The notes beneath the pieces are model-generated. The model was not told the origin of the DNA. It saw only the letters and a program-made list of their open reading frames with translations, and did not search any database. This document shows positions 31,588 to 43,500 of a stretch of DNA of 64,000 bases, one piece after another. The DNA comes from Mactra quadrangularis (taxonomy: Eukaryota > Mollusca > Bivalvia > Venerida > Mactridae), in contig CM046303.1 in the NCBI GenBank assembly GCA_025267735.1, positions 45,769,380 to 45,833,379 of the forward strand. Reading direction: 5' to 3'. The translations under genes and the position numbers were made by a program. Each line of letters starts with the position of its first letter. The first letter of the stretch is position 1.

Positions 31588-32395
31588 TATATATTTAGAT
31601 ATCTTTAGTCATTTGTTCTCTCCTTTCATGATAAAGAGATACATGTATATATGATAACTATGACAGTCGAGAAATGTTGTATTTTTTAATTGATTCATGC
31701 TAGATTATGAAAGTCTAGGACTGTAATATAGGGGAAAGTTCAAATTTACCGAAATCTGAAATTCCTGAGCTTGATGATTTCTGTAATTTTTACATAGAAA
31801 AGAATCAATTCTCAAGTCCCAAAAATCCCATGCTAGGAAGATTCTTCAGCACATGGTCAAAAAATTGACTGATCCGGAAGTTCAGGATTTTTTAAACCAA
31901 AGGAACCAGGTTTTTTTTTCTTTGTAAAAACTGTTGGAAGAATGAAATTGGGGTTTTAGGATTTTAAAATTGAACTAAAATCTAATAAAAAAAGTTGAAA
32001 GTTTGAACTTTTATCAATCGACTGGTAAGCATAGAAAGTTGTTTTGTTTTTGGATACATTTCAGTCACTTTATCAAAGATTAATATACTCTTTTAACCTA
32101 TTTTAGAAAGAGAAAATAATTATTCATTTTCAAAAACATCATTGGAGTACGTTATGCATGTACGCCTGTTATATCACTAAGTATGTATCTTTATGTTTTA
32201 AATTAATAACTGGGTATTGGTGTGTGCCTTCATACTCTTTATTACATGTATGCAGTTTATCATCTACTATATTATAGTTTTAAATCTGGATTTTTTTTAT
32301 TTTTCATTATTATATTATTGTTATAGTGAAATAAAGAACTATAAATACTTTATTGCATTGTTTGACTAAGTTTTGAACAGCAAACATCAGATTAT

Positions 32396-32636
32396 GAAGT
32401 AGTGGTTAATTATTGGACATGCGCTTAAGAATCGAGAGGTGCTGAGTTCGAATCTCACTAGGGGCACTGCTAATTTCCTTGAGTAAGAAATCATCTAGTG
32501 TTGTTCCACTCCACCGGGTTGTAAATGGGTACTGTGATGGACCCCATGAAGGTGCCTGCAATGATCAGGGGTTATTGTACAAAATTGTTAAGTCAGCTGA
32601 ACATGTGTATGGAAGCAGACTTTAAACTACACTTTT
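32396..32636 (+). mobile_element. tRNA-derived SINE, copy 2
   Basis: Same family as the element at 7129: tRNA-like head with a B-box variant GAGTTCGAATC (32444-32454), then TTCCTTGAGTAAGAAAT, CACTCCACCGGGTTGTAAAT and the 3' segment ending AGCAGACTTTAAACTACAC. It lies downstream of the SUN gene. Clear target duplications were not seen. Confidence 0.82.
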
Positions 32637-32968
32637 GTGGAGCAAAGAAGAAGTGATCTTATTTCATCAATATAAGTGTGCTGGAAACAACTTGGCTAGA
32701 TTGTTCTACTGGGATATGGTAATTCATACCAAAATCAACGCCACCATTGCTTGTGTGGTACAAAATTGGCTATAAAAATAATTGTTAGGCCTTTTTAACC
32801 ACATTGTATAACAGGCAGAAAGTGCACTCAGCAGTCTGCAATCCTGAGTGACAGAGGAGGCACATTACTATTTTAAAAACATTTTTCCTTCAGAGAATTT
32901 TTGAAAGTCAGTGTACTAGTATTAGAGCCATCATATTGAAGGAGGTAAAAGACATAAAGAATACCTAA

Positions 32969-33308
32969 TGTCTCAGTCCCTTAAAATTGTGGCTTGTTGC
33001 GGACCTGTACGTGCAGACAGTGGTAGGTCGTGAGAAGCCTTTCGTATTAAGGTGACAGTACGCACATGGCACAAAACAACACACCCGTACGGAGCTGTAG
33101 CTGGGTGATATGCAAGTTTAATCCATTCTCGACCACAATTTTGTTCAAGACTTGACTTTGAAACTGATACTTGTATCATGGGCTCATCTCACGAACCCTG
33201 GTAATAACCTAATAGTCCGTATGGGTACGCACATGTTCATAGGGGTCCTTGCGGTGCTTGATCGTACGGTGCCCTCACGGTTATTTTTATGTTTATGGGC
33301 CTGTAGCT
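32969..33308. mobile_element. PIF/Harbinger-like MITE, copy 4 (older)
   Basis: About 340 bp, with the same interior as the other copies but more substitutions and small deletions. The ends are TGTCTCAGTCCC and GGGCCTGTAGCT, and the flanking triplets are TAA and TTA, so the duplication is no longer identical. It sits just upstream of the possible small gene at 33417. Confidence 0.78.
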
Positions 33309-33416
33309 TTACAAGAAAGTAAAGATAGTCCGAGGTAGAAAGTAGAGACTTGTAAGATTTACAGTTCAGATTATCTTACATACTCGTTACACTAGTGACT
33401 ATTACCACAGGCTAAT

Positions 33417-35770
33417 ATGACTTCCAGAAGCCAAATAACAAGACCATTATTAAAACACTTAACTATTGACAATTTATTAATTAACAATACAGTTCGTGAA
33501 AAAGTACAATTGGTCAAGGATATTACTACAGGGTGAGCAATGATAACAACAATAAATGACATTGTTAATTAAGTTCAAAAATCTATTTTTTTCTATTTTT
33601 ACTATTTTCTAAGCAATGGATTTGAAAGGAAGGCTATAAAATAAAATAACACGGGCTGCATTAATATAATAAGAAAATAAAAAGTGGGCTTCACCAGGAT
33701 TCGAACTCGCTTCTGAACAGTTGACCATCGTCACATTCAAGACGCCATCAGAATATTGAAGTCATTAATTAAGTATATAGGAAAGACACGGCCTTTATGA
33801 GAAAACTCGGCCATTATGAGATATGGTACCAATCAAAATGCCTTAATGTCATAAAAGCCGAGGTATTTCATAAAAGGTCGTGTTTTTCACATAATACCCG
33901 AGTATTTGCTATAGTGAACACCATATCAGCCCTGAGTTTGAAGTCCAATATCATACAGTTAATTAATGGTCATGTCTTGCATGGTTAGACAACATTGACC
34001 TGATGCTGGTCAGCCTTATTGAATTATGATACAATAGTTATACATGTAATATTAATTCTTGGGTTGAAAGGTATGAAAGTATATAAACAAGTAAATCTGT
34101 GAGCTAATGCTCACTAGTGATACCCCCGCCATAATCTAAAAATATGCGACAAACAGGAAGTAGATGAGCAAGGAGCATGAAATCGCTTACACCATATGGG
34201 ACTATGGGATGAAGCAATATGCAAAGTATTAGGCTGCTGCATGATATAGTTGCTGAGAAAACTGCGACGGAAATTTTGTAACGGACGGATGGACGGACGC
34301 ACGCACGGACAAGGGTAAAACAGTATACCCCCCTCTTCTTCGAAGCGGGGGTATAATGATATAACTAAGTAAATGATATAGGCTAGCTTGCATGGTAAAA
34401 ATTTGTCAGGCTGTATATGAGTCAAAATATATTTTTGCAACAAAACTGGCATATCAAATTCAAAAAAATAAAGTATGTTTGAGAGTGACTTGGGGTATGT
34501 TTTTTGTTCGATTGAAGCATACTCTTAAGAACCCATGTAAAAATGACCAATATTTCGATCTGTTTAGAGCAAAAAATATTATAATACCTGACCATGGTTT
34601 CATCATTTCCTTCATGTAACGAATTTTTATCATTGTATTTCTGGCTTATGATCAGACCTATTCACTTTATTTTTGTTGGAAAACTTCAATTAAAGTATGT
34701 TTTAATGTTATGTTTATTGTTTTTTGTAATGCAATGACTGTTCCTCGTTCGACATGCGTGTACGCACAGAAGGGGTAGATACGGCATTTTACGAATGCTA
34801 TTTGTTTTACTGTAAAAATAAAAAGCGTCAGAATGGTTATCTCTGTAGTTGATTTCATAAAATCGAATTATCCCTTTAAATGCACCACACATCACAAGTG
34901 CTGTCAGAACTGTGAAGAAAATAAAACGTTCCAACATGACTCGTTACGCTACTGAATGATACGTTACATCAGAGAACATTTTGTGTTACAGGAAGGAGTA
35001 AATAACTGAAATTCGTAAAAATTTTAATAAATACTGAACAAAGAATATGAACATAATAACGAAATGAAAGATTAACATTTAAAAAATTGTCTTGTGAATG
35101 TTTTATACTTCAGATTAAAGTTATTCGAGTAAGGTAGAAATTTAATATACTTATTTGTTACATGAAAGAATATGGTCTGTTACAGTAAGGAAAGTTGATT
35201 ATAAAATTTGATTTTGCAGACTGAAAACAACTTAGGTTACGCATTATTGTACTATCAGTATGATAAACATAAAAGCGTTTTAATATTTAATGTTTTATAC
35301 TTCAGATAAAAGTAATTCGAGTTAGGTCAAAGCTTAAAATACTTATTTGTTACATTAAAGAATTATGTATGTTACAGTAAGGAAAGTTGATAATAAAACT
35401 TAATATTGTAGACTAAAAACAACTTAAGTAACGCAGTGTTGTACAATCTAATATCAAAGAGTAATAGTTCGACTTAAACTATTTTGTTAGGTTGTTTCAC
35501 CACTGAACAATACATGGTGACCAACACCATAAACTAGCACTCAATGACAACAAAAGGAAAATGGCTTACATTTTTTTCAGCCTTGAAAAATGATAAAACT
35601 AAATGTTCAATATTTCTGATCTTTTTATGTTTCGTCTTTTACATAGAATGTCGATGCCAATAGACACTCATGTTAAATCTTTGTTAATGAGAAGAATAAA
35701 TCCCTCACGAGCTATTATCAAGCAGAAACTTATTCTTTCTCTGGGAACTGTTTTCAAGGCAAGTTGGTAA
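33417..35770 (+). CDS. Possible two-exon small gene (79 aa), unrecognised
   Basis: Exon A runs from ATG 33417 to 33532 and ends AGG|GTGAGC. Exon B starts at 35647 after TTTTACATAG. The joined frame encodes MTSRSQITRPLLKHLTIDNL, then LINNTVREKVQLVKDITTG and MSMPIDTHVKSLLMRR with a hydrophobic IIKQKLILSLGTVFK end. Exon B can end at TAA 35768-35770 or be spliced at AAG|GCAAGT (35759), a GC-AG type donor. The frame is open across the junction. Exon A may extend upstream to the acceptor ACCACAG at 33410. I do not recognise the protein; it may also be part of a larger gene or a relic. Confidence 0.35.
33780..33891. mobile_element. Fold-back MITE, about 110 bp
   Basis: GGAAAGACACGGCCTTTATG at the left is matched in inversion by CATAAAAGGTCGTGTTTTTC at the right, and ACTCGGCCATTATG by CATAAAAGCCGAGGT. 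The arms cover almost the whole element. It falls inside the intron of the possible small gene. Confidence 0.65.
34088..34354 (-). mobile_element. Short Helentron-like element, copy 3 (minus strand)
   Basis: Reverse-complement copy of the same family: AACAAGTAAATCTGTGAGC opens on the plus strand and GCGGGGGTAT closes it. The hairpin GTGAGC-TAATGCTCAC and the GGACGGA/ACGCACG-rich interior agree with copies 1 and 2. Confidence 0.8.
35099..35453. repeat. Two-copy tandem duplication, about 190 bp
   Basis: TGTTTTATACTTCAG at 35099 recurs at 35290, and similarity continues through TACTTATTTGTTACAT, GTTACAGTAAGGAAAGTTGA and GACTAAAAACAACTTA. The copies have diverged by substitutions and small indels. 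Confidence 0.8.
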
Positions 35771-35824
35771 AATGACATTACTCACATCTAACCACATTTC
35801 TAGAAACATATGAGTTTCTATGCC

Positions 35825-37735
35825 AGACTCTACAAATAGACAAAAATCGGTTGGCATCTACACACTACAAAAAGACAAAAAGTCGGTTGGCAACCAAGTA
35901 GATACTACAAGTAGAAAGATCGGTTGGCATATTCACTCAATAGATAGACAAAATAGGTTAGCTTCTAGACTATACAAATAGACAAAAACGGTCGGCTTCT
36001 AGAAGCTACTAATGGACAAAATGGGTTGTCATTAAAGTTCATCAAAACGACAAAAATCTGTTAAAATACAGATTCTACCAATCGACTAATATCGGTTGGC
36101 ATCTAGACTCAACAGATAGACAAATATAGGTTGGCATCTAGACTTTACATATAGACAAAGTTAGTTGGTATCTGGACTCTATATATACACAAAAATCGGT
36201 TGGCATCTTTACTCTACAAATAAATGAAAATCTGTTGGCATCCAGCCCATAAAAGTAGAACAAAACGAATGGCATCTACACTCCACTATTAAACAATATT
36301 CGGTTCGCATATGCACTCTATAAATAGACAAAATTTGGTTGGCACCTGCATTCTACAATTTAAAAAAAACGGTTGGCATCTAGACAATTTAAATTGACAA
36401 ACAACATTTAGTATATAGACTAAATAAATAGACAAAATCAGTTGGTATCCAGACTCTTCAAATTTTCAATAATCAGTTGGCATCTTGCTTGTACAAATAG
36501 ACAAAATTTGGTTGGCATCTAGCCTCAACCAATCGACAAAAATCAGTTGTCATCTAGACTCAACAAATAGACACATTAGGTTGTCATTCAGACTCAACAA
36601 ATAGACAAATTTGTTTGGTACCTAAACTCTTCAAACAGACGAAATTCGGTTGGCATCTATATTCAACTAATTGACAAATTCGGTTTGCATCTAGACTCAA
36701 CAAATAGACAATCTCAGTTGGCTTCTAAACTCTAGGTAGAGACCAAAATAGGTTGGCATCTACACTCTACAAAAAGATAAAATTCGATTGGCTAGACAAA
36801 TGAAGTTGGCATCTAGACTCACCAAAAGGCAACTTTGGTCTGCATCTAGACTCAACTAATTGACAAATTCGGTTTGCATCTAAACTCAACAAATAGACAA
36901 TCTCGGTTGGCTTCTAGACTCTACCTATAGACCGAAATCGGTTGATGTCTATCCTGTAAATAAAGGCCAAAATTCGGTTGGCATTTACACTAAAAAGCTA
37001 GACAATTGAGGTTGGCATCTAGACTCACCAAAAGGCAACTTTGGTCTGCATCTAGACTCAACGAATAGACAAATAGGGTTCGCATCTAAACTCAACAAAT
37101 ACACAATACGGCTGGCTTCTAGACTCTACGTATAGACCGAAATCGGTTAGTATCTAGCCAGTACAGATATGCCAAAATAGGTTGACATCTACACTTAACA
37201 TCAACTTAAATCGGATGGCATCAAGACTTAGCAAGTAGACGGAAAACGGTTGGGTGCAAGACTGTTGATATCGACAAAACTCGAGTACATTTAGAGATTA
37301 CAAATCGTGCAAAATCGGACTCCACAAATGAACTATGATCGGTTGGCATCTAGACTTCACAAATGGATGAAAATCGGATCCAGGATCTGCAATTGGTCCA
37401 AAATTAATAGTCAAATTTGCTCTTCAAAGCGTCAAAAATTGATTGGCATCAAGACTCCACATTTTGACAAAAATCGGTTGGCATCCAGAAATCGTCCACA
37501 ATCAGTTGGCAATTAGACTCTACGAGTCGACCTAATTGGATTGGCATCTAGACTCAAAATCAATAGAAAAGCGGTTGACATCCAAGCTCTGCAAATCGTC
37601 CAAACTCCATTGACAGGAAACATTTTCAAATAACCCAAAGTCTGTGGGTATCTAGACAGCACAAATCAACAAAAATCGGTTGGGATCCAACGTCTGCAAG
37701 AGGACCAAAATTGGTTTGCATATGCAATTTACAAA
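35825..37735. repeat. Degenerate minisatellite, unit about 35 bp, about 54 copies
   Basis: Units follow the pattern AGACAAAAATCGGTTGGCAT then CTAGACTCTACAAAT, with strong divergence between copies. Between about 36660 and 37130 a block of several units (CAACAAATAGACAATCTC, GGCTTCTAGACTCTACC, CACCAAAAGGCAACTTTGGT) recurs at 187- to 208-bp spacing, a higher-order repeat. It lies between the possible small gene and the SDR gene and has no coding capacity. Confidence 0.92.
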
Positions 37736-40465
37736 ACGTCTGTAAATACTCCTTAAACGTGTTTCAATTTTACCATGTAAATGCCATTGAAATATTACCA
37801 TTATAGTTTGGTATTTTTGTACAATCAGCTACGTTACATCCTCATAACAAAACATAATTTTATATCAATATTATTCCTATAAACAAATGAGAGTTATTCC
37901 TTGGTGTAACACATTCTTTTTGATCAATCTATATAATACACAAAAGGTACCAAACTTTCTGTTAAAGTACGAGTATACAAAACAGCACACATAGCTAACT
38001 CAACTTTACATCGATTATATCCATTAAAACAAAAGTTGAAAACTATTTTCTACTAAAATTTCCTTGCTGTTTCAAAATCACTCCTTGGTGTTACAAATTT
38101 TATTGTTACATCACTGAATGTTACATAAAGGATGTATTTCATACATTTCATCATTTTATTAGACTCAGCATATCAGTTATCTCCCCTCTTATTTAAAATG
38201 GTCTTACCTATGATAAATGTAGTTTTATTCTTCGCTCAGATTAGTAGATGTCTGTATTTCAAACAGGTTTCTGATTGTTACATAAAGGATCAGTTATAAA
38301 TGTACGCAACCACCTCTTGCCCTTGAGAATGTAATTTTTGGTATTTGGCATCAAGAACGCGTGTTCTGGTTGCAGCCATATTGTTGTAAAGGAATACTTT
38401 TCAAAAAGGATACCAATGACGAATCTTTTGTAAATGGAGGAATAGTTGTATTTACTATTTATCAAGCTCTGTTACAGCATGGAAGTAGTTTTTGGGGACA
38501 ACAAACGGAATAGAAAAAATACATTAATTAGTTATTGTACTATGTGTATAAGTGTGTTTTTCTGTGCAAATATGGATGAACTAAATGAAGAAAATAACTT
38601 CATTACTTTGGCATAAGGTTTCAACAAGTATTTTTGACCAAAATCACCAAATATTTACTTGGGAGACATTGAAAATAGTCACTTTTGCTTGATTTAAATG
38701 ATTTTTAAAGCATTTTCTTCATGTCCTCATATGTATTTTATGCGTAAATTATATCCGGATAGGTACATTCCACTACTTAAAAGTTGTTTTATATTCCATA
38801 CAACACAAAAACAAGTTGATTTGGCCTGGGACCTACTTTTGTTGCAAAAATATATTTTGACTCATATACTGTATTACAACTTTTTTCTGACTGTTATACT
38901 TATGAAAGTCTTAATAAAAATGATCATGTACGAAATATATCTACCACATGTGACATTTACCTATATGATAGATGTTCTCTCAATGACTTTAACTTCTTCA
39001 TAAACTGTCTCTGATATGTCCGAGAACTTGTATGAAGTACGTTAATTTGAGTTCAAGGAAAAATTAAGTTAATTATCTATAAATGATTTAAAGATGTTAG
39101 TCTAAGGTGTCATTCTATATGAATCTATTATGACTGAAAAGAAAATCAACATTTTGGGACAAGAATCTACATGTATAAACAATAAGTTATTAATACTTAG
39201 GACCCTTCACGTGTGACTAGAGATTTAAATGGAAATGAATCTGTTGTTTGATTTCACACGATGTGTAAATTGTATGACTTACTCGTATAAAGAGCTCAAA
39301 TAAAGTAAGAATCAGACTTATAAGATTTTTTCTCGCTTCAAATTTTAAAATCATACATCGACCAACTTAGTGATTCATTTAAAAGCTTTTGGGTGGATAA
39401 CAAGGGGAAAGAGGTTGTACATTATGCACCGGAGTCAATAACTGGATGAATACAAGTGATTATACAGCAATAAATGTGGATTTAGTCAGAGGAATCGAGA
39501 AAATAAAATATGTTTACCTTTTCATCAGCGTTCGGTCCGCCATCAAGTTAGATAGATAGATTCAATTTCGGCATAGTATACATGCAATGGTACAAGACAT
39601 TAAAACATATAAATTAAAATTTTCTTAGCATAAAATTCTTGTCCATGATATGCACACAAACGCCAAGGATAACACAAAAAAAGAAAATCTTATTCCCATA
39701 GTGGTCCTTGGGTTGGCGGCATGACAGAGAGGCAAATGATCTAAATAGAATTTAATGTAGATCTTTTATCACAGAATAAATGAGACCTAATTTTGTCAAT
39801 AATATAATTAAATAAATTAATACATATCACAGTTATTAATTCCCGAGACAGCTAGATATTATCACAGACGATGGGAACAATTAGTACAAAGGCAGTGCAA
39901 ATTAAAATTTCATTTGAATTAAGAAATATATACTGCCGTAACATCATTATAGTTCTCCCCTTTTAACATAAAACAGTAGATATTCTATCAGCATTTTTTA
40001 TATAAGACATATGTATAGATCAAAGTGAACCTCACGGGACGGAAATCCTGAAATTCTAGTTAAACACGTGCTGTCACGAGTGTACGTGCTGTAAAGATTT
40101 GCATACAACAAAGTTTCGGTCCTCAATTGGCCTAATTTCAATAGACTCAATCAAGATACGTCCCTGACATACATGTATTTGTATTTTTAAGAGATTATAA
40201 ACAGGACACTTAGCCTATACATTTTACAACATGTATTTATCAAGTTTAGTCATGTAATATTATATTAATTCAGACTTTGGACTTTTTTTAAATACTACAG
40301 TACATTATACATGTATACAACGCTTAGCTGGGTTTTACTATAACTAATGTAATCAATAATCAACATTTATTTATCTCAAATAGTTCACCCGAGGTATTCA
40401 AATAATCGATTGTGTTTTCACATGTTGTCTTTCTCGCTGACTCATTGATTTCTGTTCTGTTCAAA
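37736..40465. other. Region upstream of SDR gene
   Basis: AT-rich, presumably containing the SDR promoter and 5' UTR. No TATA box or CpG-rich block can be singled out. ACATAAAGGAT with GTTACAT-type motifs recurs near 38110-38290. Confidence 0.5.
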
Positions 40466-40583
40466 ATGTGTCCTATGCTATGTCTCTTACCTGTTTTAAT
40501 TGTAATCATTGTTGCTTTTGGATTAAATTGGTTCTTTAGACGCAAGTTTCTGCATGCAGAGGGTCGTGCTGTATTTATCACAG
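40466..40583 (+). CDS. SDR exon 1: membrane anchor and start of cofactor loop
   Basis: It encodes MCPMLCLLPVLIVIIVAFGL, then NWFFRRKFLHAEGRAVFIT, and splits the first Gly of TGxxxGxG at ACAG|GTATGT (phase 1). The hydrophobic run followed by two Arg and a Lys suggests an uncleaved signal anchor. Confidence 0.88.
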
Positions 40584-43500
40584 GTATGTTAATCATTTAT
40601 ATTATCTACCCGGCCCATGGCAGACTGTTTTTAGATAATACTATTGGTTGAAATTAAAGGTTTTAATTCCATGCACTCCTTAGGAGTCGAATGCAACTGT
40701 TGACCTACATATATAGCGATGTTTATAGATTATTTAAAAAAACAATTTGTCGATTAAGGCGGTATTACTACATTTATAAAGGTAGCTAGGCCTACATGCA
40801 TGACCATGAACTACATGCAATAACATGCAAAATTTATCTGTTTCTTGTCATTTTGTTCAATTTATAACTTGTGTGTGTAAGCATAAACTGATCAACAATA
40901 TTTAAGCTTTATTCTTCATATGAATTGTATTGAATTTATAGAATATTTGTGAATTAAGCAGAATATTTTGGTTTATTTATTTCCTGTCGCTAAGTAGTGT
41001 AAAACGAAAGTACAGTCACTGATAAAATCCAATATGTTCCGTCTCAATCCGTACTATGGTTTTCCGATGTGTTCTATTTACCAATACCATCGCGTTTGTT
41101 CAGTACATATCAAAGGACTGACTTGCGTAAAGCATTATATGCTAAAATATTTATGTATTTGACTTTCTACTATGTTGATTTTATTCATTTATTCAATGAT
41201 AAAAAAACCTAACAAACTCATAAAAATGCATAGATTTCGTTTCTGAAAATGATTGCAATGTAAATGCAATTTAAAATATTCAAGTCCATTTACATGATTC
41301 TGTCTGATCATAGATTACAAAACAATATGATAAGATCAGCATATTTCTTTTATTTAAGGATGTGACCGAGGTTTTGGAGAGACATTGGCTTGTAAGTTAG
41401 CTTCCAGTGGGTTTACTGTATATGCTGGTTGCCTGGATACGAAGAGTGATGGAGCACAACGACTTATGAACCAACATCCAAGTAAAGCAACAGTCATACA
41501 GATTGATGTTACTAATGATGAATCAGTTTCTGCTGCTGCCAGAATACTATATGATCGTCTTTCAAATACTGGTATATTGAACATTATTGTTCATTTATAA
41601 ACTTGTCCCTATGGATACAGTTAACTTCTGAGTCATTGATTGTTAGGAAAATTGCTAGAGTGGTTGCTAGAGTGGTAATCTTTCAATAAATACCTCCGCA
41701 TTGGTAAAAAAATCATCATTAACTTATCTAGATACATTTCCTTAAGCAAAACAATCATAATTTCTTAAAGTAATGAGCCTCTTGTTTCCTTAGTGATCAC
41801 TCTCAGCTGTTGATCGCAACTATTTTTATGCTTTTTCAGTTCTATACAGCCATGCACCATTGTTTTAAACCATAGACTGTCGGCATTATAGAGCCTACCC
41901 CACCAAAACTTTATCTTATACTCATGTATTGAGGGCTTCAAATGGAACACTTAACTGTCACAGTAAATACACTTGAAATAAAAGAGTTACAACAGTGTTT
42001 CTTTCAGCCCTCAATAGAGTCTATGTAATTTTTTTTGAGAGGGAGGCTCTTTCATCCCTGCAGCCTGTGTTTTAATCTGGTTCTACTATGTGTTAATTCA
42101 TGATTTATTTATTCATCAGGCCATAAAAACTTCCATAGAAATATAGCCTAGGGCTATAAATGTGTTCAGGTATTATGTTTTAGCAAGATTCATGTTAACT
42201 TATATTCATAAACTATTTCTTCTAGAAATACCAAGTTTAGTGCCATACTTTTACTACAAGAACTTGTTTAAGTCATGTCTTCTCTTCATCCTAAGTCTTC
42301 ATTTCTATTTTAGAATACAAACAAATCTGTAAATCCTGTATTTTCATTTAGAGATACAATGGAATTTTAATGGAATTTTAATTAATTATCTAGACTTAAA
42401 TAAACACTGAATCAAAACAATAAAATCAATTTGTTTCTGTAGCAGTAGTTGAAAACAGATTGAGAGCCAATTTTTATACCATTTAAAATAATCTCAGTTC
42501 ATTAACAAAACATTGTTGCTGCAACATCGTAATTAATGCGTAAAGAAAATAATTACTTTACTAATTGTTTACATAATTAAGGAAAATAAGATATTTTGAA
42601 TGTAGGTACCCATTATAAGTACATCTAGTATTAACACATTAAAGGGATATACAGGCAAATGACTGTGTCAAAAGTATAGAACCAAGTTTAGTCTTTAAAA
42701 CAGAACAAAAAATCACTTACTAATAACATTTGTCACTCATAACATTCAACAGAACGAATTAAAACATGTGGCATTCACATTGTTGAAAACAAAAGTAGGA
42801 TACTGAGGAATCACCAAGCTATTTATAGATTTGTTATATGTCGTACTTGCTGAAATTAAACATTTTTATGGTCGCTTCTTGTCTTTTCAACATTCTTAGG
42901 CGGTTAGGATATCTTTTTTTAATAGAATTATACTAATGTTGCACAATAACAAGCTCTAGTATCCTATCAGCAGTAAATGCATATTTTAATACTAATCTAT
43001 TTTTAGCTAACCTGACCCACGTGGGACTAGTTAGAAAACACCCCAAATATTACAAGAAAATAAAGAAATATTTTGCCAAGTAATATTACAGTGTGTCTGT
43101 TGCATCACAGTTATAAAAATATAGTTCAAACTAGGAAATATGACGTTGAAGTTTTGCCTTGCAATTCCTTTTACTGAGGTCCTATGTTTTGTTTGTAAGT
43201 TATATCCACTCACAATCTTCATCAAATTTAAATAGCTAACTACAGGTCGTCCGCATAAACATTGCGTATGTAAACATTGCCAGTTTCATTACACATCAAT
43301 ATTTAGGGGTGAATTATTTTTACAATTTTACAGTTTTGTTAGTTTACACTGATTTCAAAAACATATCATTATAAAAAATTCGAAATGTGCTTATGCATTG
43401 TTTAAAATAAATGTTAAATATCAAATGATTTTTTTAAATCAGTAAAATGCTGAACATGCATCTGCTTATCCACCTATTTAGTGGGCAAGTCCATTGTGTA

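Larger units (their letters stand above)
26765..33410. other. Region downstream of SUN gene
   Basis: Holds two short Helentron-like elements, two small MITEs, a SINE, the fourth PIF-like MITE and a TA run near 28715. Between these the sequence is AT-rich with no open frame resembling a protein and no splice-linked exons that I could find. Confidence 0.6.

Noticed and set aside
33685..33760. tRNA-like B box (GTTCGAATCC) on the minus strand
   Set aside because: No A box or cloverleaf could be drawn; it may be a chance match or a SINE scrap.
35825..37735. CRISPR-like array of 35-bp repeats
   Set aside because: The units are contiguous and degenerate without unique spacers, and the genome is eukaryotic; it is a minisatellite.
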